Origin: JBEVNR01 sp040507985
Lineage (GTDB): Bacteria > Pseudomonadota > Alphaproteobacteria > Rickettsiales > UBA6187
Reading direction: 5' to 3'
Length of the DNA stretch: 12,699 bases
Assembly: GCA_040507985.1 (NCBI GenBank)
Contig: JBEVNR010000039.1
Location: 1 to 12,699 of the forward strand
Shown: piece after piece, positions 1-6,128 of the stretch
Layout: the number at the start of each line of letters is the position of its first letter
Position numbering within the stretch: position 1 is the first letter of the stretch
Made by a program: the position numbers and the translations under genes
The notes under the pieces: generated by a model
The model's database searches: none
Told to the model about the DNA's origin: nothing
The model's input: the letters and a program-made list of their open reading frames with translations, nothing else

Positions 1-1
1 A

Positions 2-70
2 TATAATTATTCCGAAGAAAACCTCTTTTCTATAATTTTGGAAAAGTATAAAAAATATACCCGATGCTAG
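2..70 (+). CDS. IS1595-family transposase, C-terminal end (partial)
   Basis: An open frame enters the window at base 2 and runs 22 codons to a TAG at 68-70. The visible peptide contains YNYSEENLFSIILEKY, which resembles the usual C-terminus of IS1595/IS1016-group DDE transposases (an aromatic-Asn-Tyr stretch followed by a short amphipathic helix and basic residues). The stop codon falls just inside the terminal repeat, which is normal for compact insertion sequences. Too little is present to say whether this copy is intact. The call depends heavily on the adjacent terminal repeat and on the matching N-terminus at the other window edge. Confidence 0.5.
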   Translation, partial: YNYSEENLFSIILEKYKKYTRC

Positions 71-91
71 TCATGGCGCTAGTCTAGAGCC
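66..91 (-). repeat. IS terminal inverted repeat, right end
   Basis: Read on the minus strand this begins GGCTCTAGACTAGCGCC and continues to a second GACTAGC. It matches the plus-strand repeat at 12569-12594 with three mismatches. Each repeat contains two GACTAGC copies, a plausible transposase-binding pattern. Confidence 0.7.
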
Positions 92-108
92 ATATTTTTT
101 CGTCCGAA

Positions 109-130
109 TGCGGCACCAGTGCGACACCAA
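109..130 (+). repeat. Tandem 11-bp direct repeat (TGCGGCACCAG / TGCGACACCAA)
   Basis: Two adjacent 11-bp units at 109-119 and 120-130 agree at 9 of 11 positions. They lie about 70 bp beyond the 3' end of tRNA-Thr, in AT-rich DNA without a reading frame. Short phased direct repeats beside the 3' end of a tRNA can be arm-type binding sites of a tyrosine integrase, but no integrase is visible here, so the role is open. Confidence 0.45.
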
Positions 131-198
131 GACATTTTAGCGGGATTTTTTGTTTGACCTTTCTGCCGTAAAAACTCTTGTAGTTCTAGGGAGAAAAA

Positions 199-274
199 TG
201 GTGCCGCCTGTCGGAGTTGAACCAACAACCTACTGATTACAAATCAGTTGCTCTGCCAATTGAGCTAAAGCGGC
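199..274 (-). tRNA. tRNA-Thr (anticodon TGT)
   Basis: The minus strand folds as a standard cloverleaf. The 7-bp acceptor stem is GCCGCTT with AGGCGGC (one G-U pair), the discriminator is A at 202, and CCA is encoded at 201-199. The anticodon arm is ACTGA-TTTGTAA-TCAGT, with anticodon TGT at 241-239, which reads ACA threonine codons. The T arm contains GGTTCAACTCC. The gene is 76 nt including CCA. A run of five T directly after CCA, followed by C-rich sequence, may help end transcription. It is transcribed away from trhO. Confidence 0.97.
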
Positions 275-425
275 GTCAAAAAATACGGGCGTAAACTTAA
301 AGTAAGGCTATCAACCGTCTTTAATTAAAAAAGTGAACGACCTTATCGTTACGGAAAGGAGTCGTATGGAGTAAGAGCGAAAATGGAGCCTTTGGCGAAC
401 GTTTCCGTACCTCAAAACCCACCCG

Positions 426-454
426 ATACTACTGATCCAAATTCCAAAACACAA
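426..454 (-). promoter_or_regulatory. Candidate sigma70 promoter toward tRNA-Thr
   Basis: On the minus strand, TTGTGT (454-449) and TAGTAT (431-426) are separated by exactly 17 bp. The start point would be near 419, giving a leader of about 145 nt before tRNA-Thr. The distance is long for a tRNA gene, so a nearer and weaker promoter may exist that I could not resolve. Confidence 0.35.
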
Positions 455-480
455 GCTCTTTTCACCGTTCAAAGGCATAG

Positions 481-549
481 TCATCGGGGTAAAAAGATGA
501 ATGGCGCGACGCTTTTCTTGCGCGGCGTCCGTTTTTCCGGTAATGACAT
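481..549 (-). CDS. Possible 22-residue basic peptide
   Basis: A minus-strand ATG at 549 is preceded by AAGGA at 563-559 with a 9-nt spacer, a good ribosome-binding arrangement. The frame runs 22 codons to TGA. The peptide starts MSLPEKRTPRKKS and ends in a short hydrophobic-proline stretch. I do not recognise it. It could be a leader peptide, the decayed 5' end of a longer gene, or chance. The minus-strand promoter candidate at 426-454 lies downstream of it, so it would need its own promoter. Confidence 0.2.
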   Translation of the reverse strand: MSLPEKRTPRKKSVAPFIFLPR

Positions 550-598
550 GGCGATAATTCCTTCGTTGCATATCCCTATCCGCTAACGTTACCGCCTT

Positions 599-1417
599 AT
601 GTTCGCCGTTTTCGCTTTCTATCGCTTTACGCCCCTTGCCGACGTCGTTGGGATGCGGTCGGACATTCTTGCCTTTTGCCGGGAAAACGGCGTGAAAGGC
701 ACCTTGCTTTTAGCGGAAGAGGGCATTAACGCCACCGTGGCGGGAGAGGAAGGCGCCGTCGCGGATCTCAAGCGTTTTTTATGCGCCTTTCCGGGGTTGG
801 AAGGGTTGACGGGTAAAACGAGCTATGCCTCCGTTATGCCGTTTGAAAAAATGAAGGTGCGTTTAAAGGCGGAAATCGTGCGGATGGACGCAGGTCCGCT
901 GTGCCAGGAAGACATAGGCGACTACGTGCCGCCTTCCGCGTGGGACGCCGTTCTCGGCGATCCGAATACCGTCGTGATAGACACGCGCAACGAATACGAA
1001 ACGCGCATCGGACGCTTCAAGGGGGCGATCGCTCCCGATACGCGCAATTTTAGGGATTTTCCCGAATGGGCGGAGCAATGGGCGACGTCCGTCGACAGGG
1101 AAAAGCGCGTCGCCATGTATTGCACGGGCGGCATACGCTGCGAAAAATCCACCGCCTTCATGCGCAGGTTAGGCTTTAAAAACGTCGCGCATCTGCAAGG
1201 GGGAATATTGCAATATATCGAAGACACCGCCAACGCGAGCGGCGCGTGGGAGGGCGATTGCTTCGTGTTCGACGGACGCGCGGCGGTAGACGACGTCCTT
1301 GCCCCCACCGACCGCGTCCGTTGCGAATTATGCGGCGAAAAAGCCACCGCCGACAGCCTCAAATACGGCAAGCCGAGGGAAATTCGCTGCGAGTCGTGCG
1401 TTTCGATTTTTACGTAG
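599..1417 (+). CDS. trhO: tRNA U34 hydroxylase TrhO (YceA, rhodanese family)
   Basis: This 272-residue protein has the TrhO layout. An N-terminal acylphosphatase-like domain (about 1-95, with EEGINATVAG at 41-50) is followed by a rhodanese domain (about 110-210). The active loop CTGGIRCEKS starts at Cys175, and Asp128-Thr-Arg and GGILQYIE (201-208) are also present. A C-terminal tail carries two CxxC pairs (242/245 and 264/267). The family uses prephenate-dependent or oxygen-dependent chemistry to make 5-hydroxyuridine at the wobble position of tRNAs, including tRNA-Thr(UGU), which is the neighbouring gene. The ATG at 599 fits the family's N-terminus (short form without the long E. coli extension), but no clear Shine-Dalgarno precedes it. 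Its stop lies 7 bp from the convergent ETF-QO gene. No key residue appears to be missing. Confidence 0.93.
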   Translation: MFAVFAFYRFTPLADVVGMRSDILAFCRENGVKGTLLLAEEGINATVAGEEGAVADLKRFLCAFPGLEGLTGKTSYASVMPFEKMKVRLKAEIVRMDAGPLCQEDIGDYVPPSAWDAVLGDPNTVVIDTRNEYETRIGRFKGAIAPDTRNFRDFPEWAEQWATSVDREKRVAMYCTGGIRCEKSTAFMRRLGFKNVAHLQGGILQYIEDTANASGAWEGDCFVFDGRAAVDDVLAPTDRVRCELCGEKATADSLKYGKPREIRCESCVSIFT

Positions 1418-1424
1418 CTGCGCG

Positions 1425-3038
1425 TCACATGTTCGGATAACGCGGTCCGCCGCCGCCTTCCGGCGCCGTCCAGCGTATGTTTTTCTCCGGGTCTTTTATG
1501 TCGCACGTTTTGCAGTGGACGCAATTCGAGGCGTTAACATGCAGCGCGGCGTTGCCGTGTTTGTCGGCAATATATTCGTACACCGCCGCCGGGCAATAGC
1601 GCGTCTCGGGGGCGGCGTAGACGGAATAATTAACGGGAACGGCGTCGTCCGGGCGGCGCAATCGCAAATGGCTCGGCTGGTCTTCGGCGTGGTGCGTTCC
1701 GGAATATTGCACCGACGCCAATTTGTCGAACGTCACCTTGCCGTCGTGGGGAGGATAGGTAATCGGCGTCGCCTTGGCGGCGGGAACGAGTGCTGAGCGG
1801 TCGGTGCGCGTATGTTTTAGCGTCCAGGGCGCCATGCCTCCCAAAACGAATTGGTCGAACGCGGCGTAGGCCATGCCGCCGAACGGACCGAATTTCGCGA
1901 ACGCCGGGCGCACGTTGCGGGCCGTCCATAATTCCCTCTCCATCGCGGAATTTTCGACGCGCCTCGGGTAATCTTCCGCAATATGCGGCATATCGCCGGA
2001 GGCCGCCAACGTTTCCGCCAACATGATTCCCGACGCCATGGCGTTGTGCGATCCTTTAATGCGCACCGCGTTCATGAAGCCGGCGGCGCAACCGACCACG
2101 CTTCCCCCGCGAAACGCCAAGGCGGGGCGGGCGTCTATTCCCCCTTCGTTTAAGGCGCGGGCGCCGTAGGCGACGCGGCGGCCTTTTTCCAGCAGCGGAC
2201 GCACCGACGGGTGGTTCTTAAAGCGCTGAAATTCTTCGTAGGGGTCAAGATACGGGTTGGCGTAATCCAATCCCGTCACCAGCCCTATCGCGATTTGCGT
2301 ATCGCTCAGATGGTAGAGAAACGAACCTCCGTAGGCGTTGCGGCCCAGCGGATAGCCTATGCCGTGTTCGACGCGGCCCGGCGAGGTTGTGCCGGCGGGA
2401 AACTCCCATAATTCCTTTATGCCCAGCCCGTAAGTTTGCGGCGAGGAAGCGGCGCGCAGCGCCATTTTTTCCGCCAGCGCCTCGAAGACGTGGCCCCGGC
2501 ACCCTTCGGCGAACACCGTATGCCGCGCCCTTATCTCTGCGCCCGGCGCGTAGCGCGCGGTGCGCTCGCCATGTTTGTTTACGCCCGTTTCGCCCGTCCT
2601 TACGCCGCATACCGCGCCCGATTCGTCGAACAGCGCCTCTTGCGCGGCAAAACCGGGAAAAATCTCCACGCCCAGCGCCGACGCCTTTTCCCCAAGCCAG
2701 CGGCATAATTCGGAGAGGGAAACGACGTAATTGCCGTCGTTGCGCATGGCCGGAAGCAAAGGCAGGCGAAAGGCGCGGTTGCGTGCGTAATAATACATGC
2801 GGTCTTGGGTGACGCGCGTTTTCACCGGAGCGCCGTCCTCTTCCCAACCGGGAAATAGCGCGTTCAAGGCGACCGGATCGAATACCGCGCCCGAGAGAAT
2901 GTGCGCCCCCACTTCCGGCCCTTTTTCCAATACGCAGACGGAAAAATCGGGCTTCAGGCGCTTAAGCTTTATGGCGCAAGACAAGCCGGCCGGGCCGGCG
3001 CCGACGATCAGCGCGTCGAAGGGGGGAAGGGATTCCAT
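1425..3038 (-). CDS. etf-QO: Electron transfer flavoprotein-ubiquinone oxidoreductase
   Basis: This inner-membrane-associated FAD and 4Fe-4S enzyme passes electrons from reduced ETF (fatty-acid and amino-acid dehydrogenases) to ubiquinone. From the chosen start it has 537 residues, the usual family length. It has a FAD-binding GAGPAG near residue 14, the family segment KGSHNAMASG in the middle, and a C-terminal ferredoxin-like cluster domain. The four cluster cysteines are at 482, 506, 509 and 512 (RYCPAAVYEY, NCVHCKTCDIKDP), and the end is the canonical EGGGGPRYPNM. An ATG at 3059 would add seven residues, but GGAGG at 3050-3046 lies 7 nt before the ATG at 3038 and would be inside that extension, so 3038 is preferred. 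It follows dxr by 21 bp. The etfA and etfB partners are not in the window. No disabling change is visible. Confidence 0.95.
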   Translation of the reverse strand: MESLPPFDALIVGAGPAGLSCAIKLKRLKPDFSVCVLEKGPEVGAHILSGAVFDPVALNALFPGWEEDGAPVKTRVTQDRMYYYARNRAFRLPLLPAMRNDGNYVVSLSELCRWLGEKASALGVEIFPGFAAQEALFDESGAVCGVRTGETGVNKHGERTARYAPGAEIRARHTVFAEGCRGHVFEALAEKMALRAASSPQTYGLGIKELWEFPAGTTSPGRVEHGIGYPLGRNAYGGSFLYHLSDTQIAIGLVTGLDYANPYLDPYEEFQRFKNHPSVRPLLEKGRRVAYGARALNEGGIDARPALAFRGGSVVGCAAGFMNAVRIKGSHNAMASGIMLAETLAASGDMPHIAEDYPRRVENSAMERELWTARNVRPAFAKFGPFGGMAYAAFDQFVLGGMAPWTLKHTRTDRSALVPAAKATPITYPPHDGKVTFDKLASVQYSGTHHAEDQPSHLRLRRPDDAVPVNYSVYAAPETRYCPAAVYEYIADKHGNAALHVNASNCVHCKTCDIKDPEKNIRWTAPEGGGGPRYPNM

Positions 3039-3045
3039 CGGGGTT

Positions 3046-3050
3046 CCTCC
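3046..3050 (-). promoter_or_regulatory. Ribosome-binding site that decides the ETF-QO start
   Basis: GGAGG on the minus strand is spaced 7 nt from ATG 3038. It lies between the upstream ATG at 3059 and the ATG at 3038, so it favours the shorter protein, whose N-terminus also fits the family better. Confidence 0.75.
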
Positions 3051-3059
3051 ATTATCCAT

Positions 3060-4199
3060 TTAGGCGAAGCGAGCGACGGCCTCTTCGACGGATTCGGGCG
3101 AATCGGCCTCGCCGGGGGGGACGCGCTCCAGCGCCTCGGCAATGTGGGGCGCAATGTCGGTGAATCGAATCTTCCCCGCCAAAAATAACTTTCTGGCGCG
3201 CTCGTTGGCGGCGTTCAAGATGGCGGGGGCCAACCCGCCCATGGTGAGCGCCTTTCTCGCCATATAATAGCACGGATAGCGCGTTGGGCATATAGGCTCG
3301 AACGTCATGCTCGTCAATGCGATTTTTTTCGGCAGGGACGGGGGAGGGAAGGGGGGCGCGTCCGGATAAAACCACGCCTGCGCGATGGACAGCCGCATGT
3401 CCGACGGCGAGACGTAGGCGCTCGTTCCGCCGTCGCGCCAATGCACCGCCCCGTGGACGAGGGCCTCGCGATGCAATACCGCTTCGACGTCGTCGGAGGA
3501 AAAAAACGGGTAGAGCCGGCACGCCTCTATCGTCTCCAGTCCCTTATTCATCATGGTGGCGGAATCGACGGTGATGTTGACGCCCATGCTCCATACCGGG
3601 TGCCGTCCGGCGATATCGGGCGTGACGTCGGCCAGCGCGTCGAGCGGCAGGTCGCGCACCGCGCCGCCGGAGGCCGTGATGGTGGCGCCGACGGCTTCTT
3701 GTTCGTTCGCGCCGCGCAACAGGCGAAAGAGCGCTGCGTGTTCCGAATCGACGGGAATCAACGCGCAACCATGGCGCCGCGCCAATTCGCGAAGCGCGTC
3801 GCCGGCGCAGACCAACGCCTCTTTATTGGCCAGCGCAACGGCGCGCGCGCTCGGTATCGCGTGCCATAAGGGCTTGAGCGCGGCATAGCCGCTAATGGCG
3901 CATAAAAGCCAATCGACGCGTTCGGCGCAGGTCGCCATCACCGCCTCCTCGCCGGCCATGGCATGAACGTTCGTGCCGGCAAGGGCGTCGCGCAACGCCG
4001 TATAATGCGCCGGATTGGCGATGACGGCGCGCTCTGCCTTGGCGCGGACGGCGGCGGCGGCGAGCGCCGAGGGATTTTCTCCTCCCACGACGGCGAAAAC
4101 GGAGCGCGGTGCGGCGTATTCCTCAAAAACGTCCAAGGTTTGCGAACCGATCGAACCGGCGGCGCCAAGCAAGGTGACGCGGCGAACGGGCGATTCCAT
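3060..4199 (-). CDS. dxr: 1-deoxy-D-xylulose 5-phosphate reductoisomerase (divergent)
   Basis: This second enzyme of the methylerythritol phosphate pathway converts DXP to MEP with NADPH. It has 379 residues, slightly short for the family. The NADPH motif LGAAGSIGSQTLD (11-23), ALANKEAL (122-129), metal ligands Asp151 and Glu153 in PVDSEHAALF, the substrate segment VDSATMMNKGLE (211-222, with metal ligand Glu222), and NAANE (329-333) are all present. Three usually near-invariant stretches deviate: SGGAV (177-181) for SGGPF, WSMGVN (203-208) for WSMGxK, and HREALVHG (243-250) for HPQSxIHS, although His200 and His243 are kept. The frame is uninterrupted, so it is probably functional. It starts 4 bp after the cdsA stop, with AGGA at 4210-4207 inside the end of cdsA, so translational coupling is likely. 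Confidence 0.93.
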   Translation of the reverse strand: MESPVRRVTLLGAAGSIGSQTLDVFEEYAAPRSVFAVVGGENPSALAAAAVRAKAERAVIANPAHYTALRDALAGTNVHAMAGEEAVMATCAERVDWLLCAISGYAALKPLWHAIPSARAVALANKEALVCAGDALRELARRHGCALIPVDSEHAALFRLLRGANEQEAVGATITASGGAVRDLPLDALADVTPDIAGRHPVWSMGVNITVDSATMMNKGLETIEACRLYPFFSSDDVEAVLHREALVHGAVHWRDGGTSAYVSPSDMRLSIAQAWFYPDAPPFPPPSLPKKIALTSMTFEPICPTRYPCYYMARKALTMGGLAPAILNAANERARKLFLAGKIRFTDIAPHIAEALERVPPGEADSPESVEEAVARFA

Positions 4200-4203
4200 G
4201 GGG

Positions 4204-4896
4204 CTATCCTAACGGACAGAGCAAGGCGAACGGAATCGCCGCCGCGTTCAGCCCGTCCATGCGGTCGAGCAATCCGCCGTGGCCGGGAATGATGCGTCCG
4301 CTGTCCTTCACGCCGAAGACGCGCTTCACCCACGATTCGGCTATGTCGCCGATTTGCGCCGTGACGGCCAATCCTGCGCCCCATAATACGGCGAGATCGG
4401 CGCTTAGGGAAATGGGCAGCGAGCGAGACATGATCCATGCGGCGCCGGCCGAACATACCGCCCCCCCGATAAGGCCGGACCATGTTTTTTTTGGGCTGAA
4501 GGACGGAGCCAGCTTCGGTCCGCCCAGCGTGCGTCCGACGAAAAACGCCCCGACGTCGGTGGACCACACGCAGACGGCGAGAAAGAGGGCGCGGTATAAT
4601 CCCCCGTACGATTCGCGGACGTATAACAGCGCCAACATGGACGCGGTGACGTAGCACCAGCCCGCCGCCGTCCAGACATTCGCGCCTATGCCCGTCTCTC
4701 GCTCGGCGGGGCGACGGGTTATGTCGCGCCATTCAAACGCCATTCCCACCCCTAAAGCGACGATAAGCGCGCGATAGATTTCTCCCCCCGCGACCACGCA
4801 CGCCACGGCCACGGGCGCCATGACGAGCGCCGAGACGATCCGCAACAGCAATTCGCGGCGTTTTTCCGATAGGTTGTGCAGGTAAGAAGGCATCAT
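4204..4896 (-). CDS. cdsA: Phosphatidate cytidylyltransferase CdsA
   Basis: This integral membrane enzyme makes CDP-diacylglycerol from CTP and phosphatidic acid, the branch point to all phospholipids. The C-terminal family signature is complete at 188-214: SWVKR, KDSG, PGHGG and LDRMD, with the catalytic Asp and Lys residues. A conserved cytoplasmic segment DVGAFFVGRTLGGPKLAP (114-131) followed by SPKKTWSG is also present. At 230 residues it is shorter than the common 260-285, mainly in the N-terminal membrane part. Several hydrophobic helices are visible (about 20-55, 76-95, 100-120, 140-158, 165-185). It begins ATG-ATG with no Shine-Dalgarno, and a promoter places the transcript start almost on the first ATG, so leaderless translation is possible. 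It heads the cdsA-dxr-ETF-QO cluster. In many alphaproteobacteria frr and uppS precede it, but they do not here. Confidence 0.94.
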   Translation of the reverse strand: MMPSYLHNLSEKRRELLLRIVSALVMAPVAVACVVAGGEIYRALIVALGVGMAFEWRDITRRPAERETGIGANVWTAAGWCYVTASMLALLYVRESYGGLYRALFLAVCVWSTDVGAFFVGRTLGGPKLAPSFSPKKTWSGLIGGAVCSAGAAWIMSRSLPISLSADLAVLWGAGLAVTAQIGDIAESWVKRVFGVKDSGRIIPGHGGLLDRMDGLNAAAIPFALLCPLG

Positions 4897-4902
4897 GCGC
4901 GC

Positions 4903-4930
4903 ATCATAGCGGTTTTCGCCTATAAAGCAA
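4903..4930 (-). promoter_or_regulatory. Promoter of the cdsA-dxr-ETF-QO cluster (possibly leaderless)
   Basis: On the minus strand, TTGCTT (4930-4925) and TATGAT (4908-4903) are separated by 16 bp. Six bases separate the -10 box from the A of the first cdsA ATG at 4896, so the predicted start point coincides with the start codon. The absence of any ribosome-binding site upstream of cdsA agrees with this. Confidence 0.5.
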
Positions 4931-4943
4931 TTGGCGTCCGCAG

Positions 4944-5024
4944 GGATAGGACAAAAATACCAACCTTTACCAAGGGTTTTATAGCCACTGGCGACAGGTT
5001 AGCGTTTAGGGCTATGTCCTTACC
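4944..5024. other. Nested inverted repeats between divergent promoters (possible structured RNA or DNA site)
   Basis: Three pairings can be drawn. GGATAGGACA (4944-4953) pairs with TGTCCTTACC (5015-5024) at 8 of 10 positions. TAGCC (4982-4986) pairs with GGCTA (5010-5014), directly inside the first. AACCTT (4962-4967) pairs with AAGGGTT (4972-4978) with one bulge. Within the second stem, CTG-GCGA-CAG (4988-4997) forms a small hairpin with a GNRA loop on the plus strand. The whole resembles a three-way junction. It lies upstream of both the cdsA promoter and the rlpA promoter, so it is probably not in either leader. It does not match any riboswitch consensus I know. Confidence 0.3.
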
Positions 5025-5069
5025 ATTTATTAAATTCTTTATGTTATCTTTTCGGGTTGGATATTCGTA

Positions 5070-5097
5070 TTGATCGCGCGTTAATTTCCGGTATAGT
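5070..5097 (+). promoter_or_regulatory. Promoter of rlpA-yejF
   Basis: TTGATC (5070-5075) and TATAGT (5092-5097) are separated by 16 bp, giving a start near 5104 and a leader of about 37 nt. This excludes the in-frame upstream ATG at 5057 as the rlpA start. Confidence 0.6.
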
Positions 5098-5140
5098 GCT
5101 CGCCCGGCACGCGCCCCAAAAAATTAAAAAGGATAAGGCA

Positions 5141-6124
5141 ATGCTAAAGAAATTTTTTTCCGCCATGGCGCTGGCGCCGCTGCTCGCCTCGTGCGTCGGT
5201 TCCCAAGGCATCAGCTTTAGCAAAGACAAGAGCTACGGGGTGTATAAAATCGGCAAGCCTTACTCCGTGTCGGGAATAACCTATCGTCCGCAGAAGGACG
5301 AATCCTATCGCGAGGTCGGCACCGCGTCGTGGTACGGGTCGGAATTTCAAGGAAAGGCGACGGCCAACGGCGACAGGTTCGACCGCCGCGCCGTGACCGC
5401 CGCCCACCGCACCTTGCCCCTTCCCAGCCTCGTGCGGGTGAAGAACATGGATAACGGCAAAGACTTGGTCGTGCTGGTCAACGATCGCGGTCCCTTCGCG
5501 CGGGGCCGGATATTGGACGTATCGGAACGCGCCGCCGATTTGCTTGGCTTTAAGGGTAACGGAACGGCGCGGGTGCAAGTGACCTATCTTAAAGGCCAAA
5601 CCGAAGAAATGCTGGCGCGCATGAACGGCGGGGCGTTGCCGGGCGAGCAGGCCCCGCTAAAACTGGCGAAAAGAGTCGATCCGCTTTCCTTCGCGGTCGC
5701 CGCCAACGCCGCTCCGTCGCGCCCGACTCCCGCCCGCGCCTTGCCGCCGCGCGACAACGTCATGCCGGCCCCGTTTGCCGCCGCGATGGCAACCGATGAA
5801 GGCGTCGTCCCTTTCGCTCCCGTCTTCCGTCCGGCCCGATCGACGGAATCCCGCACCGCGACGCCCTTCCCCGTGGCGAAGCGCGACGGCTATTACATTC
5901 AGGCCGGCACGTTTACGGTATCGGAGAATGCGGAACGCTCAAAACAAAAATTGCGCGCCGTCGCCCAAGTCGCCTCGGTGAGCCAAAACAACGGCGCCTA
6001 CACGTCGCATAAGGTGATCGTCGGGCCGCTGGGCGATAAATATTCCGCCGAACGCGCGCTCGAAAACGTTCGTCGCATGGGTTTCCGCGACGCGATGTTG
6101 ATCGCCTCCTCCAATTATAATTAA
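5141..6124 (+). CDS. rlpA: Septal-ring lipoprotein RlpA, lytic transglycosylase with SPOR domain
   Basis: The 327-residue protein is an outer-membrane lipoprotein that acts on denuded peptidoglycan at the division septum. A signal peptide (1-17) ends in the lipobox LASC, with Cys18 as the lipidated residue. A double-psi beta-barrel domain follows (about 59-150), with GTASWYG (60-66), His89 in TAAHRTLPLPS and Asp115 in VNDRGPFARGR; these correspond to the catalytic His and Asp of active RlpA proteins. A proline/alanine-rich linker (about 185-245) leads to a C-terminal SPOR domain (251-323), which binds glycan strands without stem peptides. The ATG at 5141 is chosen because AAGGA lies at 5129-5133 with a 7-nt spacer and because the lipoprotein signal starts there. 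The YejF-type ABC gene follows after 4 bp. Confidence 0.95.
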   Translation: MLKKFFSAMALAPLLASCVGSQGISFSKDKSYGVYKIGKPYSVSGITYRPQKDESYREVGTASWYGSEFQGKATANGDRFDRRAVTAAHRTLPLPSLVRVKNMDNGKDLVVLVNDRGPFARGRILDVSERAADLLGFKGNGTARVQVTYLKGQTEEMLARMNGGALPGEQAPLKLAKRVDPLSFAVAANAAPSRPTPARALPPRDNVMPAPFAAAMATDEGVVPFAPVFRPARSTESRTATPFPVAKRDGYYIQAGTFTVSENAERSKQKLRAVAQVASVSQNNGAYTSHKVIVGPLGDKYSAERALENVRRMGFRDAMLIASSNYN

Positions 6125-6128
6125 TCCG

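Larger units (their letters stand above)
1..91 (+). mobile_element. Right end of an IS1595-like insertion sequence (truncated by window edge)
   Basis: This stretch has the last codons of a transposase-like frame (stop at 68-70) followed by a terminal repeat that ends at 91. The inverse complement of 66-91 matches the start of the IS at 12569-12594 at 23 of 26 positions, so the two ends behave as left and right terminal inverted repeats of the same or a very similar element. Most of this copy lies outside the window. The family call rests on the transposase N-terminus visible in the other copy and on the C-terminal residues here. Whether the edge is base 91 or 93 is unclear, because both ends are flanked by AT. 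Confidence 0.6.
275..598. other. Gap between tRNA-Thr and trhO without a convincing gene
   Basis: This 324-bp stretch has lower GC than the neighbouring genes. Longer open frames exist on both strands (383-586 plus, 311-571 minus), but their translations look random in composition and have no recognisable motif. It holds one reasonable minus-strand promoter (426-454) and one very short minus-strand frame with a good ribosome site (481-549). I see no tRNA, repeat or terminator here. Confidence 0.6.

Noticed and set aside
383..586. 67-codon plus-strand frame upstream of trhO
   Set aside because: It has no ribosome-binding site and no recognisable motif. The opposite strand is equally open, and it ends just before trhO without a promoter or RBS that fits.
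922..1524. 200-codon minus-strand frame opposite trhO
   Set aside because: It has low-complexity composition and overlaps the well-supported trhO and the end of ETF-QO. There is no family resemblance.
2245..2847. 200-codon minus-strand frame inside ETF-QO in another frame
   Set aside because: It is dominated by Arg and Gly and lies wholly inside a complete conserved enzyme.
3938..4732. Long open frame (264 codons) antisense-frame overlap across the dxr/cdsA junction on the minus strand
   Set aside because: It is very rich in Arg, Pro and Ala, has no motif, and overlaps two well-supported genes in another frame. It is a by-product of GC-rich codon use.
5057..5140. N-terminal extension of RlpA from an in-frame ATG at 5057
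   Set aside because: The promoter at 5070-5097 starts transcription after it, the lipoprotein signal begins at 5141, and a ribosome site lies right before 5141.
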